NCBI GenBank assembly: GCA_027322375.1
Contig: DAHVRS010000042.1
Span: forward strand, 1-8,866
Direction of reading: 5' to 3'
Length of the DNA: 8,866 nucleotides
Source: Brachybacterium sp.
Lineage (GTDB): Bacteria; Actinomycetota; Actinomycetes; Actinomycetales; Dermabacteraceae
Part shown: positions 1 through 7,241 of the stretch, piece by piece
Layout: each line of letters opens with the position of its first letter
Numbering within the stretch: the first letter of the stretch is position 1
Notes under the pieces: generated by a model
The model's input: only the letters and a program-made list of their open reading frames with translations
The model's database searches: none
Told to the model about the DNA's origin: nothing
Made by a program: the position numbers and the translations under genes

Positions 1-498
1 GCCGCCGACGTCCTCGCCGAGAAGGGCAAGCGGATGATCGCCTGGGACGAGGTGCTGGACACGCACCTGCCCGATGACACGGTCATCATGAACTGGCGCC
101 ACGGCAAGGGCGTGAAGACCGCGACCTCCCGCGGCTTCCGCACGATCATCGCCAACAATGAGCACACCTACTTCGACCACTACCAGGGCGATCCGGCCGA
201 TGAGCCGCTCGCGATCGGCGGTCGCACCACGCTCGAGGACGTGTACACCGCGACCTTCTCCCCGCAGCGCCTGGACGATGGCGAGGAGCGCCTCGTGATG
301 GGCCTGCAGGGCCAGCTCTGGACGGAGTACATGACCACCCCCGAGCAGGTGCAGTACATGGCGTTCCCGCGCATGTGCGCCCTCGCCGAGCGCGCCTGGG
401 GCTCCCCCGAGCAGAGCTGGGACGAGTTCGAAGAGCGCCTGCGGGCGCACCTGCCGCGCCTGGACGCCTTCGGCATCCGCTACCGCCCGCTGGACTGA
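1..498 (+). CDS. Beta-N-acetylhexosaminidase (GH20), C-terminal part
   Basis: This is a partial gene: the reading frame is open from base 1 and ends at a TGA at 496-498, leaving the last 165 residues. GH20 enzymes remove terminal beta-linked GlcNAc or GalNAc from chitin fragments, glycoconjugates or cell-wall sugars by substrate-assisted catalysis. The visible part matches the second half of the GH20 barrel. It has WDE near residue 15, NWR near 31, YFDHYQG near 57, GLQGQLWTEYM near residues 101-111 (the Trp and Glu of this strand line the sugar pocket in the family), and the closing helix with FPRMCALAERAW. The catalytic Asp-Glu pair lies upstream of the window. The protein ends where family members normally end, so the C-terminus looks complete. 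The stop overlaps the start of the next gene, so the two are probably cotranscribed. Substrate and localisation cannot be judged without the N-terminus. Confidence 0.93.
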   Translation, partial: AADVLAEKGKRMIAWDEVLDTHLPDDTVIMNWRHGKGVKTATSRGFRTIIANNEHTYFDHYQGDPADEPLAIGGRTTLEDVYTATFSPQRLDDGEERLVMGLQGQLWTEYMTTPEQVQYMAFPRMCALAERAWGSPEQSWDEFEERLRAHLPRLDAFGIRYRPLD

Positions 499-1115
499 TG
501 AGCTCTTCGCACCGCGACGCGCACCCCTACGGGCGGTCGGCCGACGACGTCCGCCGTCGGGATCTGCGTCTGCGCCGCACCCGGCGCGTGCGCGCCGTGC
601 AGCTGGTGATCTTCTCCCTCCTGGTGGTCGGACTGATCGCCGTGGGCGTCTATGCGGTGGGCGAGCTGCGCCGGCCGCTCGAGGAGCCCGGGGAGATCGC
701 TGCGAAGTCCTTCGGACCCTCCGCGGCGGAGATGACCTGCCCGGAGGAGGGCGCGGTGCCGCTGCCGCCGAAGGAGGTGGAGGTGACGGTCCTGAACGGC
801 ACGTCCCGATCCGGGCTCGCGGGCAGCACCTCTGATGCGCTGGCCGAGCGCGGTTACGTACTCGGGAAGGCCGGCAACACCGGCAAGGCTGCTGGTCCGG
901 TGACGATCGTCTACGGGCCCGACGGCTATCTCGCGGCGCAGTCCGTGAGCGCCCAGTTCGCGACCGGGGAGGTCACGCCCGCGCTGAAGCTCGAGGCGAG
1001 CAAGGAGGGCACCGCGGTGACCGTCATGCTCGGAGACGGCTTCAAGGACCTGGCCGGGAAGGACGCCGCCGCCGACACGCTCGCACAGCCCGTCCCGGTG
1101 CCCGAGGGCTGCTGA
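498..1115 (+). CDS. Membrane-anchored LytR_C-domain protein
   Basis: A 205-aa protein. A basic cytoplasmic N-terminus (about 1-30, rich in Arg) is followed by one membrane segment (about 33-56) and an extracytoplasmic part. Residues about 94-182 match the LytR_C domain: VTVLNGTSRSGLAG, then an ERGY helix-strand, VTIVYGPDG and a GTAVTVMLGDGF ending. In actinobacteria this domain occurs in cell-wall-linked proteins, either fused to LytR-CpsA-Psr ligases or alone as here, and its exact role is poorly known. No LCP catalytic domain is present. The ATG at 498-500 overlaps the upstream TGA as TGATG and has no clear ribosome binding site, so translational coupling to the hexosaminidase is likely. 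Two cysteines, C81 just outside the membrane and C205 as the last residue, could form a disulfide. The domain call is firm; the function is inferred only as envelope-related. Confidence 0.9.
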   Translation: MSSSHRDAHPYGRSADDVRRRDLRLRRTRRVRAVQLVIFSLLVVGLIAVGVYAVGELRRPLEEPGEIAAKSFGPSAAEMTCPEEGAVPLPPKEVEVTVLNGTSRSGLAGSTSDALAERGYVLGKAGNTGKAAGPVTIVYGPDGYLAAQSVSAQFATGEVTPALKLEASKEGTAVTVMLGDGFKDLAGKDAAADTLAQPVPVPEGC

Positions 1116-1154
1116 GCCGCGCTCCTGCTCGTCGGCGGCGCAGCCCGTCGGCCG

Positions 1155-1170
1155 CCCGCCCGTCGGCGGG
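1155..1170. terminator. GC-rich hairpin between convergent genes
   Basis: A perfect 6-bp stem (CCCGCC/GGCGGG) with a CGTC loop lies in the 55-bp gap between the stops of the two converging genes and abuts the stop codon of the minus-strand gene. It could serve both directions. There is no T-tract on either side, so it is not a classical intrinsic terminator. Upstream, CGTCGGCGG-like and GCCGCC stretches could form competing stems. Weak call based on position and symmetry. Confidence 0.4.
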
Positions 1171-3138
1171 TCAGTCCTCCCAGGCGCGGCGGTCGGCCTC
1201 CATGCGCAGGCTGATCCAGAACGAGACCGAGCCGCTGAACAGCAGCAGCACCACGATGGTGCCGAAGAGGCTCGCCGTCCCAGGCGAGGAGGGCATGAGA
1301 CCGATCAGAAGGCTGTTGATGCCGCTGACGTCGTTGCTCGCATCCCCGGCCACGGCATGGTCCGGATCCACGTCCACCACGAGCGTGGCCGAGTAGGGGA
1401 CGCCGGCGCTGTCACGGACCTCGTAGGTCACCGGGGAGGTGCGGCCCACGAACCCGTCGGCAGGCACGAAGGTCACCGCGCCGTTGGCGCCCACCGTGAA
1501 GGTACCCTCCTCCGGGAGGATCAGGCGCGTGCCGCGGCCGTCCTCGAGCTCGGAGATGTTCGTCGCGGCGAGCGAGCTGATCCGCACGGTCTCCGGCACG
1601 AGCGGCTGGGAACTGCTGCCGGCGGTGTCATTGCCGAGCACGTCCACGGTGACGGTGCTGCCCGGAGCGGCGCGGCCCTCATCGTCGCGGAGCGTGGCGG
1701 CGACCGGGGAGAACACGGCCTCGAGCGTCGCGGTGGCGGGGTTATCGGCGTAGACGCCGCGGGCGGCGACGCCCACGGGAGTGACAGCGCCGGTCACGCC
1801 GTCCTCCGGGGTCATGATGACCGCGCCGCCGGCGGTGTCGATCTGCCAGGCCCCCTCGCCGGGGACGGTCAGCTCGAGACCGTCGTCGCTGATCTCCGCG
1901 CCCTCGGGCGCGGCCTCGGGGTTGAAGCGCAGGGAGTCCGGGTCCACGTCGCGGATGCCGTTGGTCATGTCCAGGGAGAGGGGGCGTCCCGGCGGTCCGG
2001 ATTCGGCACGGGAGCGCAGGATCGGATAGGCGGTGCTCAACAGGGCGGTGGAGGCGGTGTTGCCCTCGTCGTCCGCGCCGGTGATGCCCATCGGCGCGGT
2101 CTCGCGCACCTCGGCGCTCTCGGGCGTGAAGCGCACCGTCGCCTCATCCCGATCCAGCAGCCACACGCCCTGCCCTTCGACGATCACACGGGTGCCGTCC
2201 TGGGAGGCGGTGAAGGAGCCCTGCTCGCCGAGGGGGACGAGGCGCAGGGTGGTCGGGTCCACGTACTGCTGCCCCTCCCCGACCACGAAGAGGATGTCCT
2301 CGCCGTAGGGCGCGGACCAGTCGAGGTCGGAGATGATCGGGACGGTGAGGGTGACGCGGCCGGCGCGGATCACAGCGCCCTCGTCGTCCGCGATGACATA
2401 GCGGATCGGGTCGAGCTGGCGGCCGAGCCCCTGCCCGGAGGGGGTGTGGGCAAGGGAGGCGCCGTCCTCGGAGAGCTGCCAGGCTCCCTGGTCGGGCACG
2501 ATCGCACGGCTGCCGTCGGCGAGCATCGTGGAGCCGGCGGGCAGACCCGCGAGCTCCAGACGCACCGAGCCCCCCTCGGGGACCGGGCCGCCGAGGGCGG
2601 ACGTGGAGGTGGCGTCGGCCGGGCCGTGGACGAGGGTCTCCTCGAGGTCCAGCGGCTCCGGGGTGAGGGTGACCGGCAGGGAACGGCTGTCGTGGTGGCC
2701 GCCGACGGTCAGGGCGATGGGGAGGGTGGGGGCGTCGACCCCGACCTGCGGGGTGAACACGAGCTCCTGCCCGAGCAGCGTCCAGGTCCCCTCCCCCTCG
2801 ATCTCGATGCTGCGGGAGTCCTCGCCGAGCACCATCCGCGAGCCGATGGCATCGCTGAGATCCGCGGGCAGGGCGAGGCGCGCGGAGTCGAGGTCCACCT
2901 GGTCCTCGAGGCCGTCCTCGACCAGGGAGCGCAGCGGGATGCGGGTGACCGAGCCGGGGATCATGCGCAGCGTGGTGGTCTCGGCGGGGAACGGGAAGGG
3001 GCCGTCCTCGCCGAGGGCCAGCGCGGCGGGGACGGAGAGGCCGAGCGCGAGCACGGCGGAGGTGATCAGCGCGGCGAGGCGCGCGAGGGGGCGGGCTCCT
3101 CGCGCGCGCGAGGGGCGACGCGGAGACGGCTCGAGCAC
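1171..3138 (-). CDS. Secreted, membrane-anchored protein with five CshA-type repeats
   Basis: A 655-aa surface protein. Residues 1-41 form a signal peptide: an Arg-rich start, a hydrophobic core at about 20-38, and an Ala-Leu-Ala cleavage motif at 39-41. Five tandem repeats of about 100-116 residues follow. Each has a core of G-x-G-x-[WF] followed by a strand ending in TP or VP, at about 115-130, 217-233, 322-339, 427-444 and 544-559, then a strand often ending in a DDEG/DSAG turn. This is the pattern of CshA-type fibril repeats, known from streptococcal adhesins. The last repeat also has a VLGND motif (499-503), as in related cadherin-like repeats. The C-terminus has a membrane segment (about 622-644) and a short charged tail; there is no LPXTG sorting signal. 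The GTG start is chosen because it gives a full signal peptide and sits 6 nt after an extended -10. An adhesive or structural role on the cell surface is inferred. Confidence 0.85.
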   Translation of the reverse strand: MLEPSPRRPSRARGARPLARLAALITSAVLALGLSVPAALALGEDGPFPFPAETTTLRMIPGSVTRIPLRSLVEDGLEDQVDLDSARLALPADLSDAIGSRMVLGEDSRSIEIEGEGTWTLLGQELVFTPQVGVDAPTLPIALTVGGHHDSRSLPVTLTPEPLDLEETLVHGPADATSTSALGGPVPEGGSVRLELAGLPAGSTMLADGSRAIVPDQGAWQLSEDGASLAHTPSGQGLGRQLDPIRYVIADDEGAVIRAGRVTLTVPIISDLDWSAPYGEDILFVVGEGQQYVDPTTLRLVPLGEQGSFTASQDGTRVIVEGQGVWLLDRDEATVRFTPESAEVRETAPMGITGADDEGNTASTALLSTAYPILRSRAESGPPGRPLSLDMTNGIRDVDPDSLRFNPEAAPEGAEISDDGLELTVPGEGAWQIDTAGGAVIMTPEDGVTGAVTPVGVAARGVYADNPATATLEAVFSPVAATLRDDEGRAAPGSTVTVDVLGNDTAGSSSQPLVPETVRISSLAATNISELEDGRGTRLILPEEGTFTVGANGAVTFVPADGFVGRTSPVTYEVRDSAGVPYSATLVVDVDPDHAVAGDASNDVSGINSLLIGLMPSSPGTASLFGTIVVLLLFSGSVSFWISLRMEADRRAWED

Positions 3139-3144
3139 GCGACC

Positions 3145-3153
3145 AGCGTAGCA
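3145..3153 (-). promoter_or_regulatory. Extended -10 for leaderless repeat-protein mRNA
   Basis: On the minus strand, TGC is followed by TACGCT (3150-3145), fitting an extended -10 (TGnTANNNT). Exactly 6 nt separate it from the GTG start at 3138, so transcription would begin at or next to the start codon, giving a leaderless mRNA. No Shine-Dalgarno sequence is present and no clear -35 is visible. The gap to the upstream gene's stop is only 44 bp, so the gene may also be reached by read-through. Confidence 0.5.
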
Positions 3154-3182
3154 ACGCCGCCCGGGAGCGGCCGGAGGATGAG

Positions 3183-3686
3183 TCAGCGGATCCGGCGCGG
3201 CGGCGGGGTGAGCGGGCTGAGCGGGGAGACGGGGCTCGTGGTGCCCCGTGGAGAGAGGGAGCCGGGCAGGAAGGGGGCGCTGATCGCCCGCAGTGCGACC
3301 GTGACCCCGATCATCACCTCGAGCTCATCGCCCTCGGCGGAGGTCCAGCGCTCCACGTGCAGGGCGTGGCCCGTCTCCCGCCCCGTGCGGCGCAGCCCGA
3401 GCCGGGACAGGGCACGGTCCACTGCGGTGAGCAAGCCTTCGATCGCACGGGGTTCTTCGAGGGTGGGGCCGGTCGCGGCGAGCAGTGCGCTGACGTGGCG
3501 GAGGGTCTGCAGGCCGTGCCAGGAATCACCGGAGGAGCGATCGCGTTCGGGGCGCTGGTCGCGGAAGTCGCCGAGCGCCGGCCGTTCCTCGAGCAGGGCG
3601 GTGCTCGCGGCGGTGAGAATCGCGCGGATGCGGTGCAGGGTCGAGTCCTGATCGGGGACGGCGGCGCTCGGGGCGGCAGCGGCCAT
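3183..3686 (-). CDS. Hypothetical protein, 167 aa, downstream of jetC
   Basis: I do not recognise this family. The N-terminal half is helical (residues about 14-34 and 57-96, with amphipathic Leu/Ala patterns). A short alpha/beta part follows with HALHVERW (108-114), a turn, and the strands ELEVMIGVTVALRAIS (121-136), then PFLPGS. The last 23 residues are rich in Pro, Ser and Thr. No signal peptide, membrane segment or catalytic motif is seen. The ATG at 3686 is chosen because a strong purine-rich ribosome binding site (GGGGAGGGGAGGG, 3705-3693) lies 6 nt upstream. The frame stays open to an ATG at 3821, but that extension is Arg-rich and has no ribosome binding site. The gene lies 153 bp behind jetC on the same strand, with an inverted repeat between them. 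It is too short for JetD and shows no likeness to JetA or JetB that I can see. Confidence 0.7.
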   Translation of the reverse strand: MAAAAPSAAVPDQDSTLHRIRAILTAASTALLEERPALGDFRDQRPERDRSSGDSWHGLQTLRHVSALLAATGPTLEEPRAIEGLLTAVDRALSRLGLRRTGRETGHALHVERWTSAEGDELEVMIGVTVALRAISAPFLPGSLSPRGTTSPVSPLSPLTPPPRRIR

Positions 3687-3692
3687 CACGGT

Positions 3693-3705
3693 CCCTCCCC
3701 TCCCC
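3693..3705 (-). promoter_or_regulatory. Strong ribosome binding site deciding the start of the 167-aa gene
   Basis: The minus strand reads GGGGAGGGGAGGG, then 6 nt, then ATG at 3686. A GTG immediately precedes the ATG but would be only 3 nt from the purine run. This favours the ATG over the GTG at 3764 and the ATG at 3821. Confidence 0.65.
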
Positions 3706-3769
3706 TGGCTGCGGCGGACGGCGCTGTGCGCCGGTGCCCGTCGGTCCGCCCGCGCGGACGGCACGCTCC

Positions 3770-3775
3770 ACCGTA
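3770..3775 (-). promoter_or_regulatory. Possible -10 for the 167-aa gene
   Basis: A TACGGT box on the minus strand lies 83 bp before the ATG of the 167-aa gene. It would give that gene its own promoter with a leader of about 75 nt, in which GTCCGC/GCGGAC (3744-3759) can form a small hairpin. An in-frame GTG at 3764 lies 5 nt after the box, so a leaderless longer form is possible but less likely. No -35 is seen. Confidence 0.3.
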
Positions 3776-3795
3776 TCCAGGAGCGGCGTCCGCGC

Positions 3796-3817
3796 CGATG
3801 GGGAGAAGTCCCCATCG
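3796..3817. terminator. Perfect 9-bp inverted repeat after jetC
   Basis: CGATGGGGA and TCCCCATCG form a perfect 9-bp stem with a 4-nt loop (CTTC in the jetC transcript), starting 22 nt after the jetC stop. There is no T-tract, which is common for actinobacterial terminators. It is the clearest symmetric element in this 153-bp gap and most likely ends or attenuates the jetC transcript. A protein-binding operator is the alternative. Confidence 0.5.
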
Positions 3818-3839
3818 ACACGCCCTCGTCGGCCCCTGA

Positions 3840-6800
3840 TCAGCTCTCGACGGGCACGAACTCCACCGGCGAGACGGAGGAGTAGCGGTCCTGCCGGATC
3901 GAGACCACGCCCACGCCGCCGATGAAGGGGGCGAGGGCCTGCGGGTTCTTCCCGGGGTTCGCGAGGACCACCTGGAAGCCGAAGTGGCGGAAGGACTCCA
4001 TCGCGGCGGTGATGAACTTGCCCGCACCCTTGGAGAACGCCTCGTCGATGATGATCGGGGCGTAGCGGGGCACGTCGTGGCCGGTGCCGGCGAGCTGGTA
4101 GCGCAGCGCCGCGGCGAGGCAGAAGGTGGCCAGGCGCTCGTTCTGACCGCCGGAGAGAGGGCCGCCGGACTCGTGGGCGTGGACGACGGTGCCCTCGGCG
4201 TCGACCTCCTCGGCGTGGAAGTGCACGTGACGGCGCACGTCGAGGATGACGCGGGAGACCTGGTCATCGCGGGTCCGGGCCGCGCCGATCATGTCCATGA
4301 GCTGGCGCAGCGAGAGGAAGCGCTCCTCGGCGAGGTCCCGGTCGCGGGAGATGTCGTTCAGGGCGGTGTCCGCCACGGCACTCTCGAGCGCCTTCTTGAA
4401 CTCGTCCAGCGCCGCGAGATGCACCGGCCGCATCGACAGCTGCAGGAAGCGGCCCGAGTGGAACTCGACCTGGGCGAGCAGCGAGTTGATGCGCTGGAGG
4501 CGCTTGCGGATCTCGGCGGGCTCGCGGGCGATCGCGGTGGCGAGAGCCTGCACGTCCCCGAGGGTGTTGCCGGTGAAGAACTCGAAGAAGCGGTCCTCGA
4601 CCTCCGGGAGCTTCTCCTCCTCGATCCGGGCGAGGATCGCGAGATAGTCGTCCACCCCCTCGAGGGTGGGGGCGGTGTCCCCGGCCTGCGCGGGCCAGCG
4701 GCGGGAGAACTCGCGCATCGCGGTGCGCATGTCCTCCTCGGCGCGGGAGGTGCGCCGGGTGAGGTCCATCAGCTCGGCGTCCAGGGTCGCGGAGGCGTCC
4801 TTGGTGACCTGGTCGATGGTGGACAGCACCAGAGTGGGCGCGATCGCGGCGAAGCGGGCGGCGAGCTCCTCCTCGACGGCGGGGTCGAGGCTCGCGTCCT
4901 CGATGCGGCTGCGCGCCTCGGCGAGCCGCTCGGTGGCGCGCTCGGCCTGCTCGCCGAGCTTGCCGGCGGAGCGGACCACCTGCAGCAGCTCCTCGTCGCT
5001 GTCCGCGATCGACTGCTCGACGTCATCGATCTGGCGTGCCAGCTCGGAGAGCGCGGCGGAGCCGTCCTCCGCGGCGCGGACCATGTCCCGCAGGTTCGCC
5101 ACACGCCGCGCGACGGAGGCGGCGTCGATGTCGTCCCAGGTGACAGTGCTGATCATCTGGAGGGCGTAGAGCCGCTCGGCGCGACGCTCCCGCTCTCCCT
5201 CGACGTCCTTGCGGCGGGCCTGCGCCTCGAACAGGGCCTGCTCGGCGCGGGTGCGCTCCTGCTCGAACACGGCGCGCTTGGCCCGGTTGTCGAAGCCGAG
5301 CACCCACTGGGAGCGGTCGTTGATCTGACGGTCCGCGCTCTTCTCGTGACGGGTCGCGGAGTGCTTGATCTGGCCGGAGCGCAGCACCGCCCGGTTCAGC
5401 CGGGTGAACTCGTCCAGGCCCTCGGCGCAGGTGTAGTCCATGCGCGCGGCGATCTCGTGGGAGAGCCACACGTGGAACTCGCCGTCCTTGACGTCGAGCT
5501 TCGCGGCCAGGGAGCGGGGGTCGATGTTCTTCGCGGGGCGGCGCAGATCGGTGTTGACCCGGTTGTAGGAGATGCGGCGGCGCAGCTTGGTGCGGTCGAT
5601 GACACTCGCGACCTCGCGGTAGACGCGGTCCGGGACGAGGATCGACCTGGCCAGGCCCCGCAGCGCCTGCTCGGCCGCGGCGGTCCACTCCTCCTCGCCG
5701 GCGCGCACCTGCAGCAGCTCGGCGGCGAAGGGAAGCTCGGTGGGGGCGATCCCCACCTCGGCGGCGATGTGGTCGCGCAGCGCCACGTCCTCGGAGTGCA
5801 GGTTCGAGGCGCGCCGGGTGAGGGAGGCGAGCTCCTCGCGGGTCCGCTCGAGCGTCGCGGTGAGCTCGCGCACGCTCGCCTCCGCCTCCCAGCGGGCGGC
5901 GTCCGCGCCCTTCTCCTCCTGCTCGAGGCTCTCGCGCAGCGCCGCGACCTCCCGCTGCAGGGCGAGGAACATGTCCTCCCCGGCCGGGGTGCGCAGTTCG
6001 ACGGTCGCGAGCTGGGCGGCGAACTCGGTGCCGCGCTCGCGGCGCCGCTCCCGCTCCACCTCGAGGCCCGCGATCTGCTGCTTCCAGTCGTCGATCTCGC
6101 CGCCGCCGGCGCGGCGACGCTGCTCCTTGAGCTGGGCGAGGTCCGAGCGGGCCTCGGCCACGTCCTGGGTGAGGCGGCGCTGCTGCGCCTCGAGCCGGTC
6201 CCGCTCGAGCTGGATCCGGTCGGTCTCCTCGCTGAGCAGGCGCACCAGGTGCTGGGAGGCGAACACGTCGATGTCGGCGCGACGGTCCACGAGCTCCCCG
6301 CCGCGCTCGCGCATCGCGGACCAGTCCTCGTGGGAGGTGCGCAGGGTGCGCAGCAGGTCCCGCTGCTCGCGCGCGGTGACGAGCGCCTCGTACACCTCGG
6401 AGAGGTTCTGGAAGTTCGCGAGCGCCTGGTCGGCGAGCTCGAAGGTGCGCGGCTGGTCGAGCATGTAGTCGCGCAGCAGCCCGTTGACGTCGCCGAGCTC
6501 CTTGGCGGACTGGATCTTGTGCAGCAGGCCCAGCGCCTTCTCGTCGGGGATGCCGAGCAGCTGGCAGAACGCGGCGCGGTACTCGCGGAACTGGCGGAAG
6601 GTCTGGGTGCCGGGGTGGGCGGCCTCGAGCGCCTTCCCCTCGATCTGGGTGGAGACGAACTGGCGCAGATCGGTGACATCCAGCGGAGTGCGCGCGATGA
6701 CGTACAGGCTCTTCACATCGGAGTCCGCGGTGTGCCCGGCGTGCAGGAGCAGCAGGCGGGAGAGCTGGACGATCCCACCGCGGCCGTCGCTGTAGCGCAG

Positions 6801-7235
6801 TGTCAGCACGGACAGGGTGGTCTTCTCGCGCAGCACCTCCTGGCTGAACTCGCCGGTGGCCTGGTCGTAGTGCATCGCCCACGCGCCGCGCACATAGCTG
6901 GCGACGGTGCGGCGGTACTTGGAGCGCTGGGGGCCCGCGTCGGAGGCGGCGGCGTTGAACTGCAGCGTGCGCGGCGGGGTGAGCAGAGCGCTGATCGCGT
7001 CCAGCAGCGTGGACTTGCCGGTGCCAGGGCCGCCGGTGAGGAAGTAGCCCTTCGCGGAGATCGGCAGATCGTGCGTGCCGTGGAAGGTGCCCCAGTTGGA
7101 GACCTGCACGGCGACGAGCCGCCACTGCCCCGGATGGGGGTGATCGGGATCGGCCGCCACGGGACGATCTGCCTCGTCCGTCCCGTCGGTCCCGGGCATG
7201 CCGGGGAGGTCGAGGGTGTCAGCTGCGGAAGTCAC
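3840..7235 (-). CDS. jetC: SMC-like ATPase of JetC/MksB (Wadjet) type, orphan
   Basis: A 1131-aa SMC-like ATPase. In Wadjet (JetABCD, related to MksBEFG) JetC dimers extrude DNA loops and the JetD nuclease cleaves circular plasmids. After an acidic, Pro-rich tail (1-37) comes the family-typical VSNWGTF (45-51) and Walker A GGPGTGKST (68-76). A coiled coil spans about 330-495. A hinge-like domain (about 500-645) carries the typical YNRV, W-x-x-H-E-I, RHEK and VLGFDN motifs. A returning coiled coil (about 650-850) follows. The C-terminal head has signature LSGGQ (1027-1031) and Walker B IIIDEAF with D1064 and E1065, and ends normally. The D-loop position after DEAFSK, usually Asp, is Ala (A1071). 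The length is normal for JetC and no frameshift is seen. The GTG at 7235 is chosen because TACCCT lies 6 nt upstream; an ATG at residue 13 has no ribosome binding site. No jetA, jetB or jetD flanks it. Family assignment rests on motifs recalled, not on a search. Confidence 0.87.
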   Translation of the reverse strand: MTSAADTLDLPGMPGTDGTDEADRPVAADPDHPHPGQWRLVAVQVSNWGTFHGTHDLPISAKGYFLTGGPGTGKSTLLDAISALLTPPRTLQFNAAASDAGPQRSKYRRTVASYVRGAWAMHYDQATGEFSQEVLREKTTLSVLTLRYSDGRGGIVQLSRLLLLHAGHTADSDVKSLYVIARTPLDVTDLRQFVSTQIEGKALEAAHPGTQTFRQFREYRAAFCQLLGIPDEKALGLLHKIQSAKELGDVNGLLRDYMLDQPRTFELADQALANFQNLSEVYEALVTAREQRDLLRTLRTSHEDWSAMRERGGELVDRRADIDVFASQHLVRLLSEETDRIQLERDRLEAQQRRLTQDVAEARSDLAQLKEQRRRAGGGEIDDWKQQIAGLEVERERRRERGTEFAAQLATVELRTPAGEDMFLALQREVAALRESLEQEEKGADAARWEAEASVRELTATLERTREELASLTRRASNLHSEDVALRDHIAAEVGIAPTELPFAAELLQVRAGEEEWTAAAEQALRGLARSILVPDRVYREVASVIDRTKLRRRISYNRVNTDLRRPAKNIDPRSLAAKLDVKDGEFHVWLSHEIAARMDYTCAEGLDEFTRLNRAVLRSGQIKHSATRHEKSADRQINDRSQWVLGFDNRAKRAVFEQERTRAEQALFEAQARRKDVEGERERRAERLYALQMISTVTWDDIDAASVARRVANLRDMVRAAEDGSAALSELARQIDDVEQSIADSDEELLQVVRSAGKLGEQAERATERLAEARSRIEDASLDPAVEEELAARFAAIAPTLVLSTIDQVTKDASATLDAELMDLTRRTSRAEEDMRTAMREFSRRWPAQAGDTAPTLEGVDDYLAILARIEEEKLPEVEDRFFEFFTGNTLGDVQALATAIAREPAEIRKRLQRINSLLAQVEFHSGRFLQLSMRPVHLAALDEFKKALESAVADTALNDISRDRDLAEERFLSLRQLMDMIGAARTRDDQVSRVILDVRRHVHFHAEEVDAEGTVVHAHESGGPLSGGQNERLATFCLAAALRYQLAGTGHDVPRYAPIIIDEAFSKGAGKFITAAMESFRHFGFQVVLANPGKNPQALAPFIGGVGVVSIRQDRYSSVSPVEFVPVES

Positions 7236-7241
7236 CCCTGC

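Noticed and set aside
1357..3651. A 764-aa open frame on the + strand opposite the repeat-protein gene and the 167-aa gene
   Set aside because: Its product is low-complexity (Gly, Ala, Arg, His, Glu) with no domain and crosses two well-supported minus-strand genes. Long antisense frames are expected in such high-GC DNA.
3687..3821. N-terminal extension of the 167-aa gene to the ATG at 3821
   Set aside because: The extra 45 residues are Arg-rich and without structure, no ribosome binding site precedes them, they run through the inverted repeat, and a strong ribosome binding site marks the ATG at 3686.
5023..7125. A 700-aa open frame on the minus strand overlapping jetC in another frame
   Set aside because: The product is almost entirely Arg, Ala, Pro and Gly; it is a shadow of the jetC frame, which has clear SMC motifs.
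7236..7241. GCAGGG before the jetC GTG as a Shine-Dalgarno
   Set aside because: It directly touches the start codon, leaving no spacer; the upstream TACCCT at leaderless spacing explains the start better.
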